Source: Emydura subglobosa (Eukaryota > Chordata > Testudines > Chelidae). Taken from it: a stretch of DNA of 64,000 bases. Under the pieces are notes generated by a model, which was not told the origin of the DNA, did no database searches, and saw nothing but the letters and a program-made list of their open reading frames with translations. The DNA lies in contig ML679969.1 in the NCBI GenBank assembly GCA_007922225.1, forward strand, positions 22,608,509 through 22,672,508. The letters run 5' to 3'. Shown piece by piece: positions 1 through 11,021 of this stretch; the stretch's first letter is position 1; every line of letters starts with the position of its first letter. A program made the translations under genes and the position numbers.

Positions 1-3000
1 GTCTGCCACTAGTGCTCCCAATTCGCTCACCAGTCTGGCTGATATGATGGCAATTAAGGTGGCAACCTTCATGGAGAAGTGTGACATGGAACATGTGGCC
101 ATTGATTCGAAAGACGGTCTGGTAAGAGCTGAGAGTACAAAGCTGAGGGTTTCGTTTCATCACTGGTGGGAAGGTCCTAATGAGGCTCTTCAAGAACTGA
201 ATTGTGGTAGTGTGAGTAAATGTGGCAGGATGAGAAGATGCAAGGCACTGACTGCCACTAGGTGGACTTTCAACAAGCTAGCTAAGCCCTGACAGTTTGA
301 GGGACAGGAGATAATCTAAAATGACTGGGACACCTGCTGATTCTGGTGATAAACTATTCCTGTGTGACCTGGTAGAGAAATGACTCCATTTAGCTAAACA
401 GCATTTTCTAGTGGAGACTTTTCTGCTGCGATTAAGGATCATTAAGATGGTCTTCAAACATGAAAGTTCCAGATCTGATCCTCATCCAAACATCAGGCCG
501 TGAGATGAAGAGGGCCTTAGTTGGAATGTCTGATCTTGCACCTGTCTTGAGCGAACAGATATGGAAAGGTCAAATATAGACGGAAGGATGGGATGATATT
601 TGTAGAAAGTCTGGGAAATCAAAACTGTCTGGTCCAATTGGGTGTGATGAGAATAAACCTGTCCCTGTTGTGAATTCTGTGGCGAACCTGAGGTAGAAAG
701 GGATGGGAGTAAAGGCGTACCTCAGACAGTCCATCCAAAATAACAGAAGGGCAAAGCCCCTGGAATCTCTGCCTAATGCTGCTCTGAACTGCAGAGACTG
801 AATTTCTTATTTAGGAGGCAAACAGGTCCCAAGACAATGCTCCCCAATGGGTGAAGCTTTTGGTCAAAACAGAATTATATATTTCCCATTTGTGGTCTAT
901 GGGGCTGTTGCCTGCTGAGATTGTCCACGAGGGTATTCTGCACACCTGCTAGGTAGAGTGTGATGTGGTTCTTCATGCACTGGTTCCATAAGTTAACTGC
1001 CTCTAAACACAGATGAAGAGATCTTGCTCCACCTGGTTTGTTTATATTGAACAAGGATGGCCAAAATTACTGATCCTCCAAGCCACATATAATAATCTTC
1101 AGAAGTTCAAGAGCTGCAAGACACGCAAAACCTGCCCTGCAAGTCAGTGCCTTTAAAGTGCCATGAACCGCACATGGCTCAAGAGCCACCATTTGGCCAG
1201 ACCTGATACAGAAGATAGTTGTCATGTTGTCTGATATTATCTGGGTGTAGCAGGACTGCACGAGGGTGAGGAATGTGTTGCAGGTTATGGGAATTGCCCT
1301 CATCTACAGCAGACTGACATGCATTCTGGCCTCCCATGGTGGGGACCATGTGCCTTGTGCAGTGTGATTGTCCATGTGTGTTCCCTGTCCCATGAGGTAT
1401 GCATCCATGATTATGGTTGTGTTGGGGATGGATGGGAGAAAGAGGACTCACCTGCACTTGATTCGGTTTCATCCACCGTACAGGAGAGGCTCTGGCTTTT
1501 AGTGGGATCATTACTCATATTCCTGTTGTAATTGTCCGGCAAGTAAACAGAGCGAAGCCAGGCTTGCAGACAACGAATGAGGGATCTGGTGAACTGCATT
1601 ATATATGTACGTGCAGCCACATGGCCTAGGAGGGAAAGGCAGATCTCCTAACTATGGTGCAAGGTCTGAGGGTGACTTGGCTTATGTTCATATCTGGAAA
1701 TCTGTCTATAGGGAGATAGACTTTTCCTGTGTAGGGTCCGACTTATGAAATCTATAGTCCTTGTGGGAGTCAGTGATCTTTGTTTAAAAAGACCCCCATC
1801 AACAGACTTTTTGATGCCAGAAAGTGGAGTAAGATTAATAGGGTTGCCAACTGAACCTCTTGGCTTGATCTGCCCATTAGTAGCCAGTCATCAACATACA
1901 GGAAGATGGTGTAGTCATTGTGTCTCATCTAGGCCACCACAGAGAAGACTAATGAAGACCCTGGGTGCTGCTGCCAACCCAAATTGAAGTACTTTGAATT
2001 GGAAGTGTTCTTGTCCTACCACAAATCTAAGAAATCTTCTATTGTACTGCTGTATATCCACATGAAAAGTGGCATCTTTCAAGTCGACGGTCATGAACCA
2101 TGTATTCTCTGCCAGGGATGGAATTATTGATGCCACTATTACCATGCAAAATTCTGATTTGCTAGTAAAAACATTTAGTTGGTGTAGATCAATAATTGAT
2201 CCCCATCCTCCATTTTATTAGTGTTTGTGTGTGGGTTTTTTGGGGGTTTTTTTTTGTTTGTTTTTTTTGTTTTTTGTTTTTGAACTATGAAATATGGGAA
2301 GTAGAATCCCTTCCCTTGATGTTAGGATGGCACCCGCTCTATGGCCCTTTTCTGGAGGAGAGAGTTTACTTCCTGATGAAGGATTTCCTTGTGAGAGTAG
2401 TGCCTGAAAACAGGTCAGGAAAGGGGGTTTGTGGTGGGGAGGAGAGAAATTCGACTGTGTAGCTGGAGTAGATGGTGTCTAGTAACCACTTGTCTGTTAT
2501 AGCCTTCCAGTTGTCACTTCCCATCTGGGAGATGCGACCGGGTGGGAACCCAAGCTACAGCCTGGGTTCCTGGAACTGTGGCAGCTGCTGCCTGCCTCCC
2601 TTTCACTCGGTTTTTCCCCAGGTACTCCCTGCCTGTGTCTTAACATACCCATGGGGGTACATGTACCTCAGGTTGAGAAACTATGTTATACAGTACAAGG
2701 GATTGCGAGCAGTGCCGCGCCTGTGAGGTGTTTCTCAATGCCAGTGATCCATGATGGTGCCAGGGGTCTCTAGATGCAGAGTCCTTCCTCAGTGCCATTT
2801 CTCTTACAGACGCCAATGTGCTCCGCACCGAAGCCAACATACTAGGTATTAGCTCAGCTGGGCTCAGCACTTAGTGTGGTTGGAAAGCAGCCTTCATTAG
2901 GATGAACTACAATCTGTCTCCAGCAGATCTTACAGCAATTCCTCTGATGAGTTCTCCCCAAGACACTTTAGACAAGTGGTATGGAGATAACTCCTGGGCA

Positions 3001-3410
3001 TGGGCTTTTTGCAAGCCCCCCACAGTTTAAAGCCAGGGGACTGAGGCATGCCCCCAGCCCCAGGGTGGTGACCACGATAAATGAGGCACTAACTACTAAA
3101 TTAATTATAACTACATAATAATAAATCATTATAAACTACAAACTATTTGACGATTTACAAGTATCAGTTCACACAACTAGTAGGAAAACACTTGCAGAGC
3201 AAGAGAAGACCTGTGTTCCAGCGACTGATATGGGTGGTAAGAAGGAACTGAAAAGGCGGAGCGTCAGCGGGGCCATATATATGGTGCCATGGAGGCACAA
3301 CTCGAGGGGGCTAGAGAGCTGACCCTACAGATACCACTAGGGGAAAAACCTTCCAGTGTGTACATGCCATGTGCAGTCACCTACATCGACATGAGCAAGC
3401 ACTCAAAGAA
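1..3410 (-). mobile_element. DIRS copy A, old degraded copy, cut by window edge
   Basis: This is a decayed DIRS retrotransposon read on the minus strand. Three blocks line up with copy B: the stretch at 40-130 (compare 5905-5970), an RNase H-like block near 1080-1300 and a reverse-transcriptase block at 1980-2145. The right end at 3230-3410 resembles the terminal repeat of B, ending with a GAGCAAGCACTCAAAGAAG-like sequence. The recombinase end is off the window. The copy differs from B, E and F by many substitutions and indels, so it is an older insertion or an older subfamily. A T/G-rich tract (2221-2281) and a hAT-like end fragment near 2643-2690 interrupt it. Confidence 0.8.
1067..2145 (-). 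pseudogene. Reverse transcriptase/RNase H remnant of DIRS copy A
   Basis: Reading minus from 2145, the translation IIPSLAENTWFMTVDLKDAT includes the VDLKDA motif of the first catalytic aspartate region. It is followed by FLRFVVGQEHFQFKVLQFGL, the block that precedes the palm in DIRS reverse transcriptases. Near 1303-1150 the translation CYTQIISDNMTTIFCIRSG corresponds to the RNase H segment that in copy B reads MVQVVTDNMAAMFCMNRQGG. Frames change between the blocks and stops are present, so this is a dead copy. Confidence 0.8.
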
Positions 3411-4948
3411 GTCATATTCCTTCAAGTAAAAAATGGAACCTCACCTTACTAAAGAGGCACAGCTACACACAGTGCTTGTTGATGCTATTCTTTAGGATTT
3501 AGAGGCTACCACTACCAGGCAATTTAGATCTCCAATATTCAGATGTTAAAATCAGAAGGATTCCCCCCCCCACCCCCTCTTTTCACAAGTTTTTAAGTTG
3601 CCCTAATATCAATTTTAAGGTTTTGGATTAAAAAAAGTTTAATTTTGATTAAGCCCCCTTTTAAAAAAAACTGTAAAGTTACATACGAGTTAATATCTGC
3701 AACTACAGATTTACATTATCAGTTAATTACTGATTAATTTAAAGCCAGTCACACCTCAATATATCATACATTAAACAGATTCCCACTGTAATACAACTTA
3801 AAACAACAGACAAACAACTCTTATGTAGGTAATGTCACAATCCAGGAGTCTTTAGATGGGCATGCAGGTCAGTAATGGGTCCCCAATTGCTAGGCCATAT
3901 GCTTGGCAAAATTGGCAAAAGCAGGTACGGTCCAAACGAACATGGATAAAGAAGAGACATGAATCTGACAAGCTATATTTGGAAAACTCTAGTTAGTAAC
4001 CCAGCTCTTCTCTTATTTAAAAAGACATGTGTTCTCAAGACTGAAAAAGCAATACCTAAGGTATAAAGGAATAAACATACCCTGTAATTCAAGAGGGTTT
4101 CTAAAGTACTACAAAATCTGAGCATCAAAATACTACCACCACTAATAGCAGGTTATGAAACGTTAAGATAATGACTCTTACTGATAATACAACTGGCTCC
4201 AGAGGCCAAAAACAACAAGTCTCAAAGTCAGGGAAGAAATAGTCTGGATCACACAACAAGAGAACAGTTTGCACCTCAGTTTCTATCCCTTCTGGAAAAG
4301 CCACTTAGATTTAATCCTTTAGCAACCAAGAAACTAGAATGGGGAGCAAGAAGGAATACCTGCCCTTTTTCACATAACCAACCACAGTAACAGGTAGACA
4401 GTACTCAAAGTGATTAGCCCAAACCAGAAAAATCAAAAATGTGTAAGACTATTCTTGGAGGACTTATATATTCTTTTCTTCCTGTTCTACAAGGAGGAAA
4501 AGCATCTAACCTCCGAAGTATCTTACTAGCAGACCCTACAGTGACCATACATTGGGTGGAAGGGGTCTGACTGTTTTCTGACTTGAAAGTTTGACACTTA
4601 TGCCAAATGAATAATCACTTGTAAGACATAGCTCTAAGCTTGACAAATTCAAGAGAAGAGGTTTCTACCCAAAAACAGGTGGAGGAGACAGGTTTCCTCA
4701 ATCAGTTCAAGTGAAAACTCCAAAGCCTTACCCTCAAAAACTTTACAGATAGCTGAACAACCTGAATTCTACAGGAGCAATATGCAATGGAAATTTGTTC
4801 AATTAGAGGAACCAAGCACCTGCAGTGAGGTTGGAAGGCTGAGGTTTCTCCCACCCCATGTCCCAGATACAGAAGGAAGATAACAACTTGGCTATTCCCT
4901 CATTAGGTTTCCTTCAAGTTCATAATACCTTTAAGAGCTAGTCATATG
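3411..4948. other. Intronic spacer between DIRS copies A and B
   Basis: This is AT-rich intronic DNA with no coding pattern I can support on either strand. A C-run sits near 3565-3578 and short A/T-rich tracts occur around 3600-3680. No terminal repeat, SINE promoter boxes or target duplication was recognised. Confidence 0.5.
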
Positions 4949-4949
4949 A

Positions 4950-5259
4950 AAAACAGGGTTACTTACCAGTAACTGTTGTTCTTCGAGATGTGTTGCTCAT
5001 ATCCATTCCAATATAGGTGAATGCGCGCCCCGTGCACTGGTTCCCAGAACTTTTTTCCCCTTAGCAAGCCCCGTAGGATTGGCTCAGGCACTCCCTGGAG
5101 TACTGTGCTCATGCCACGGTATATAGGGTGCCGCCGACCCTGCGGGCCTCCAGTCCCTTCTTTCTGCCGACTCTGACAGCAGGGACGGACGGTGTGTTTG
5201 GAATGGATATGGGCAACACATCTCAAAGAACAACAGTTACTGGTAAGTAACCCTGTTTT
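4950..5259. repeat. Foldback at recombinase end of DIRS copy B (61-bp arms)
   Basis: Arms 4950-5010 and 5199-5259 are reverse complements over 61 bases with about two mismatches. Directly outside the inner arm (5260-5310) lies a copy of the opposite outer end (CTTCGAGTGATTGCTCATAT). Together the inner arm and this copy are the complement of the joined ends of a circular element. This matches the internal complementary region of DIRS-type elements, thought to help form the circle junction during replication. Confidence 0.85.
4982..5165 (+). repeat. DIRS copy B left inverted terminal repeat
   Basis: This block from CTTCGAGATG through the GTCCCTTCTTTCTGCCGA stretch is the reverse complement, with scattered mismatches, of 10833-11014. 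Both carry the CATATCCATTCCAATATAGG motif, a TTTTTTCCCC/TAGCAAGCCCC segment and a GACCCTGCGGGC block. The left end also has an outer extension (4949-4981) that the right end lacks. Confidence 0.88.
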
Positions 5260-5301
5260 CTCTCTTCGAGTGATTGCTCATATCCATTCCAATATAGGTG
5301 A

Positions 5302-5826
5302 TTAAACAGCCATATCTAGGAGGTGGATAGGAGTCAGCATCGAGCTGCTCTCATGAGCATGGCCCTGCCGAAGCCCACGTCCTCTCTCGCCTGCTGCACG
5401 ATGGTGTAGTGGGACATGAAGGTATGGACTGACGATCAGGTCGCTGCCCTGCAGGGGCACTTTCTCCAGGAAGGCCGCTGACGAGGCCTGGGCTCTGGTT
5501 GAGTGCACTGTCACAGCTCCTGGAAGCGGCACCTTCACCCGCTCGTAGCAGGTCCTGATGCAGGCGGTGATCCAGGTGGAGATGCGCTGGGTGGAGACAG
5601 GTGAGCCCTTCATCCGGTCTGCCACTGCTACGAACAGCTGCGACAACTTCCGGAACAGCCTAGTCCGCTCGATGTAGTAGGCCAGGGCTCGTCTCATGTC
5701 CAGTGAGTCCCATCTCCACTCCTCCTCCGAACCGTGCGGTTTAGGAAAGAACACGGGGAGGAAGATATCTTGGTTATAGTGAAACTGAGACACCACCTTC
5801 GGCAGGAAGGCTGGGTGGGGTCTCAA
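5302..5826 (-). pseudogene. Tyrosine recombinase C-terminal part of DIRS copy B
   Basis: The translation includes RRALAYYIERTRLFRKLSQLF, ADRMKGSPVSTQRISTWITA and AVTVHSTRAQASSAAFLEKV. The H-S-T-R box is the conserved H-x-x-R of tyrosine recombinases. After VPLQG the frame slips, so the final H-x-Y region, readable in copy E as HTFTSHYTIVQ, is out of frame here. An indel at about 5440-5460 deletes the GACATCTGCAGG-type bases present in F. Such recombinases integrate DIRS circles instead of a DDE integrase. The catalytic end is lost, so it is inferred inactive. Confidence 0.88.
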
Positions 5827-6504
5827 TCACACCTTGTCTTTATAAAGACATGTAGAGGGGCCCCGAGGTCAAAGCTCTTATCTCGGAGACCCTCCTAGCC
5901 GATGTAATGGCCACCAGGAAGGCTACCTTCCAAGAGAGGACGAGCAGCGGGCATGTAGCCATAGACTCGAAGAGGGGGTCCTGTCAGCATGGTGAGGACC
6001 AGGTTCAAGTCCCAGGGAGCACCGGGTCGTGGACCTGCGGATATAGCCTCTCCACCCTTTTGAGGAACCTGATAGACATGGAGTGGGAGAATAAAGACCT
6101 CCCTTGCATCGGCTGGTGGAAGGCCGAGATGGCTGCCAGATGCACCTTCAGGGAGGCCAATGCTAGACCCTGGAGCTTCAGATAGAGGAGATACTCCAAA
6201 ATCGCCTGTATGGACAAACAGCTCGGTGGGATACCCCAGGACGCCGCCCAACAGGTGAAATGCTTCCACTTGACCCAGCACACCACCTGAGTGGAAGGTT
6301 TTCTGCTGCCCAGCAGAACCTGTTGGACCTGCACGCAGCAGGCTCTCTCTCCCTCAGTCAGCCACAGAGTCTCCACGCCGCCAGGTGGAGGGAGTCCAGG
6401 TCCAGGTGCAGCAAGCGACCCTAGTCCTGGCAGAGCAGGTTGCAACGCCTCGAGAGCAGCAGCGGCGGGGCGATGGACAGGTCCAGCAGCATGCTGAACC
6501 AGTG

Positions 6505-8665
6505 CTATCTCGGCCAAGCTGGGGCGATCAAAATGATGTCCGCCTTGTCCATCTTGATCTTTAAGAGAACTTTGGGCAGCAGCGGAGGGGGGGAAAACGC
6601 ATACTTGAGGGTCCCCGTCCAGGCTATGAGGAATGCGTCGGAGAGGAAGCCTGACTCGCGATCCTGGAGTGAGCAGAACCTCGGGCACTTCCTATTCCAG
6701 GACGACGCGAACTGGTCCAGTAGGGGAACTCCCCACTTGCGGAAGATAAAAGCTATCACCTCCGGGTGTAGTGACCAGTTGTGTCGGGGTAGAAATGACC
6801 TGCTGAGGAGGTCCGCCTCATTGTTCCTGACCCCCGGGAGGTGAGAGGCAGATATATGGAAGTCATGCCTCACCGCAAAGTCCAATAGTCGAATGGCTTC
6901 CTGGCAAAGAGCCGAGGAGCGCACTCCTCCCTGCCTGTTCATGCAGAACATGGCCGCCATGTTGTCCGTGACGACCTGCACCATTCTGCTCCTCAGAAAT
7001 CTGAGGAAAACCTTGCAGGCCAAGCGGACTGCTCTGAGCTTCTGGACGTTGATGTGCAGGCACCTCTCGTTTGACGACCAGAGCCCCTGGGTGGTCAGGT
7101 CGCTGCTGATGTGGGCCCCCATCCCACATCTGAGGTGTCCATAATCAGGGTTACTGATGGTGCCAAGTGTCTGAAGGGAACTCCCCTCAGAACCTCCTCC
7201 GGGTCCCTCCACCAATCCAGAGAAGTCAGTATCTGCCTGGGGACCATGACTACTCTGTTCAAAGAGTGCCTGGCCAGTGCATATACCGAGGCCAACCACG
7301 CCTGGAGAGACCTGAGTTTGAGGTGAGCCAGCCTCACCACATACGTACAGGCTGCCATGTGTCCCAATAGCTGAAGGCAATGCCTGGCTGTTGTCATGGG
7401 GGACCTGTGGAGATTGTCAATTATGGCAGCCATCGCCTCAAAGTGAGGCTGTGGGAGGAAGGCTCTGGCCTGGGTGGCATCCAGGGTGGCCCCGATGAAG
7501 TCTATGCGCTGCACCGGGGTGAGAGTGGACTTCTGCTCGTTGATGAGCAGCCCCAATCTGGTGCATGTTGTGCAAGTGAGTTCCAGGCTGTTCCTCACAT
7601 GGGCCCTGGACTTGCCCTGGATCAGCCAGTCGTCCAGGTAGGGGAAGATCTGGACCCCTCTGCGACGCAGGTGGGCCACCACCACCACCATACACTTTGT
7701 GAAGACCCTGGAGGCGGACGAGAGGGCAAATATATGGAAGTCATGCCTCACCGCAAAGTCCAAAGTCCAAGAACTGGTAGTGGCAGCCAGCTACCAGAGG
7801 AACCTTCCATGACCAGGAAGGATAGAAATATGAAAGTAAGCACCCTTTAAATCGAGGGCAGTGTACCAATCCCCTGGATCTAGAGCGGGAATGATGGAGG
7901 CTAGGGAAACTATACGGAACCTGAGGCATCTGATAAATTTGTTCAGGCGGCGGTGATCTAATATGGGCCTCAGGCCCCCCCCGGCCTTGGGAATGAGGAA
8001 GTAGCGTGAATAAAATCCCCTCCCCCTTTCCTGTGGAGGAACCTCTCCCACAGCCTGAGCAGGAGGAGGGAGTTGACCTCCTCTATGAGGAGTGCTCGTG
8101 AGAGGGGTCCCTGAAGAGGTACGGAGTAGGGGGAGAGTCCGGGGGGAAGGCTGTAAATTGAAGGGCATAGCCCCTGAGGACTACACTGAGGACCCAACGG
8201 TCGGAAGTGATATTTCACCACTCGGTGTAGTACGGCCGGAGTCTGTGGCTGGCCATGCTGGGGGCCTACTGATGACCTGGAGCGGTCGCAGCGGTTAGGC
8301 ACCCAACCCCTCCTGGGCTGAGCCAGTCTGGGATGCAGCCTCAGGGAAGGCTGAGGCTGTCGCTGGGCTCGTGGCCGAGAGTGGCGCCTCAAGGCCTGAA
8401 GGGTATAGAGCCCTAGGGATCTCAGTGTAGCCCTAGAATCCTTGAGGGCATGTAGCTTGTTGTCGGTCCTGTCCGAAAAGAGGACAGCACCATCGAACGG
8501 CAGATCCTGGATGGCCTGCTGGACCTCTTGGGACAGTCCCGACGACTGTAACCAGGAGTACCGCCGCATCACGATGGCCGGAGTCATGGCCCTGCTGGCG
8601 TTGTCCGCTGCGTCGCTGGCCGTTTGTAAGGCCGCCCCTGCCACTGCAGCGCCTTCCTGGATCAC
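6505..8665 (-). pseudogene. Reverse transcriptase and RNase H of DIRS copy B, frameshifted
   Basis: The minus-strand translation shows FYSRYFLIPKAGGGLRPILD near 8030, WYTALDLKGAYFHI near 7870 (first catalytic Asp), and GVQIFPYLDDWLIQG near 7650-7610, where YLDD is the catalytic box in the DIRS form YLDDWLI. RNase H follows with IMDTSDVGWG near 7140, MVQVVTDNMAAMFCMNRQGG near 6980-6920, and a HLPGVRNNEADLLSR segment near 6830-6790. The upstream part (8665-8200) carries a RRYSWLQSSGLSQEVQQ linker joining gag to pol. Frames switch several times and a short duplicated junction occurs near 7720-7770 (compare 6850-6890). The copy is therefore a pseudogene. Confidence 0.9.
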
Positions 8666-8775
8666 TGTGGCAAAGTCCGCTGCCTGGTGCTGGAGCAGTG
8701 CCTGTGCAAACCTCTGCAGTGAGGACCAGAGGCTGAGGTTATACCAGCTGAGGAATGCCTGATGATTTGCGATCC

Positions 8776-10699
8776 TCAGCTGCAGGACCGCAGTTGAATA
8801 GAGCTTGTGGCCAAAAATATCAGTTTTTTACAGTCCTTGTTTTTGGGCGTGTTGCCCTGGGCCCCCTGTCTATCTCGCTGGTTGGAGGCATCAACCACGA
8901 GAGTTCCCAGTGCAGGGTGGTTGTATAAAAATTCAAATCTCTCCGCGGGAACGTAGTATTTTTTTTCGGCGCCCTTGAAAGTAGGGGCAACCAAGGCAGG
9001 GGTTTGCAAGAGGTCCTTGGCCAACTTCAAGACCCTCTCATGCACCGGCAGGGCAGCCCTCGATGGCCCTGACACCCCCGACACACCAAAGAGGGGGTCC
9101 TTCCTCCTCCGACAGCTCTTTGAACTCTAGATTTAAATTGCTCGCCACCCTCTTGAGCAGTTCTTGGTGTGCTCGAAAATCGGGCAGCTGTGCCCTATGG
9201 TCCCTGGCAGCCGCATCGTCCGGGGACGAAGAGGAGGATTGTGGGAGGGGCCCCGTGGAGGGACCCTCCTCAGGGTCTGACTCCTCCTCGGAGGGATGGT
9301 CCTTGTCCGGCTGGCTCAGAAGGGGGATGCTGGTTGGGCCACAGACAAGTAGACTGACACCGTGCCCTGGCCCATCTGGGTCCTCCAAGGACCCCAGTAT
9401 GGCCACTGCCATGGGCCTTGTGGACACGCCGGTGCCGGCATCGGTGCCGACTGGGACGCCTCTTGATGGCGGGCTTGTGACCCAGAGCCGCTAGATCTCT
9501 GCTTATGGCCCTTGGCTGGTGAGCAGCCCCAAGACAATGACGATGAGGACTGTCTGTGCTGCCGCCTGCGGTGCCGGTGGGGGGACAAGCTGCTGGAGGA
9601 GCTAGATGATGACCATTTGCGGCAGCGCTTCCCACCTCGGGACTGGGAGTGGTGCCAGAGGTGCCACCGCAGTGCCGACTCTAAGGAGTGCCATCGGCTG
9701 TGCAGTGCCGTAGCCGCCGGTGCCGAGGACTGCAGCGCCGGGATCCTCGCTGGACTGCAGTCCAGGGATCGGGACCTGTGCCTTTGTGTATCCTCCGGTG
9801 CTGGAATCCCTGCAAGGCTGCATGCCGGGGATCTGGACTGGTGACGAGGACATCTGGTCTCGTCGAGCACCGGGATTCCTGCCGGGTCACGTGCCGGGGA
9901 TCTCGACGGGTGTCGTGCAGGACTCGCTACTGGAGTGTGAGAGCTGGAGCTGCGACCCCTGCGCAAGGCGGAACTAACGGCATCGCCTCGTGCGTGAACC
10001 TCTCGACTGCCCTCAGTGCTGCAGTGTCGAGGAGATCGACAACTCGATGTCGGAGCTGGGAGGGGAGATTGCACTCTCGACCCTCCATGACTGTCTGGGG
10101 GGAGACTTGGACTGCTGTCTCTGCCACCCACCGGGGCCACCCAGCGCGGGTTTACCCTGCACCCTTGGCCGAGGAATGGACGGAGGCATGGGCATGCCCA
10201 TGAGGTCTTGTGCCGCAGCGAACACCTCTGGCATCGACAGCCCTTGGCAGGGGTGCTCCCCCACCCCCAGGAGTTGGGAGAGGCTCCCTGCGAGGAGATG
10301 CCGGAGTAATCTCCACGGCACATGGCTGGGGCATCTCCTGACTCCTCCCAGGCTGGACGAGCGGTGCGGGGGAGTCTCAGTGCGTGGTGTCCTTCCCCTT
10401 CTTCCGTTTCGGCACCGGGCCCTGATGGGTCGATGTCGGTGCTTGTGGAGCATGCCGCACCGAGAAGACGCTCCGTGCCGCAGGGAACGCGCCGCTTCAG
10501 AGTCTGGCCGACGCGTGGAATCCATAAGGATGGCCTTCAAGCACGCATCTCTTTCCTTCTGCGTGCGGGGCTTGAAGGCCTTGCAGATTCTACATCTGTC
10601 CTCTCTGTGCTGCTCTCTGAGGCAGCGATCGTGAGGGTCACTCACGGGAAGAGTCTTTCCACACGCGGTACAGGCTTTGAAGCCGGTTGAGCCAGGCAT
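8776..10699 (-). pseudogene. gag-like gene of DIRS copy B, frameshifted
   Basis: The reading starts at the Met at 10699 with PGSTGFKACTACGKTLPVSD, then DPHDRCLREQH and DRCRICKAF. The spacing C-x2-C, H-x3-C, C-x2-C is a zinc-knuckle-like cluster at residues about 9 to 40, typical of DIRS gag proteins. Downstream is a long serine/arginine/proline-rich stretch (HRSRS-type repeats, 10323-9316 in another frame), then a segment KGAEKKYYVPAERFEFLYNH near 8980-8930. At least three frame changes are needed to read through. The same N-terminal cluster is found in copy F at 35303. Long plus-strand frames over the same DNA are antisense shadows of its GC-rich codons. Confidence 0.8.
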
Positions 10700-10832
10700 G
10701 GCCCAACCTTAAGCCCCTGAGGGCTATCCAACTAATTAACTACTGAACAACTATACTAAACAGTCAGTGTTCAAACAAAGGGGATGCTATTTGCTGAAGC
10801 AAGAGGCAGACATTCCAGTAACCGTCACAGAT

Positions 10833-11014
10833 GGAAAGAAGGAACTGGGGGCCCGCAGGGTCGGCGGTGCCCTATATGCCGCAGCATGAGCGCGGTACTC
10901 CAGGGGGCGCCTGAGCTGACCCTATGGGGCTTGCTAAGGGGAAAAAAGTTCTGGGAACCAGTGCACGGGGCACACACTCACCTATATTGGAATGGATATG
11001 AGCAATCACTCGAA
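10833..11014 (-). repeat. DIRS copy B right inverted terminal repeat
   Basis: This is the partner of 4982-5165 in inverted orientation. Its outer edge reads GGATATGAGCAATCACTCGA followed by AGACAGAA. It differs from the left edge, where a CAACACATCT-type sequence and a TTACTTACCAGTAAC extension are found, so the two ends can be told apart. Confidence 0.85.
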
Positions 11015-11021
11015 GACAGAA

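Larger units (their letters stand above)
4949..11021 (-). mobile_element. DIRS copy B, near full-length tyrosine-recombinase retrotransposon
   Basis: The element is about 6.07 kb and reads on the minus strand in the order gag-like (10699 to about 8776), reverse transcriptase (about 8665-7095), RNase H (7140-6505) and tyrosine recombinase (5826-5302). It has inverted terminal repeats (4982-5165 against 10833-11014) and an internal junction copy near the recombinase end, all hallmarks of DIRS elements, which integrate through circular DNA and make no target duplication. Every reading frame is broken by frameshifts, so it looks inactive. Sequence agreement with E and F in the terminal repeats is high, which suggests relatively recent activity of this subfamily. 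Confidence 0.92.

Noticed and set aside
9512..10690. Long plus-strand open frames rich in Cys, Arg and Ser over DIRS copy B
   Set aside because: They are antisense shadows of the GC-rich gag-like region on the minus strand; no start context, domain or conservation supports them.
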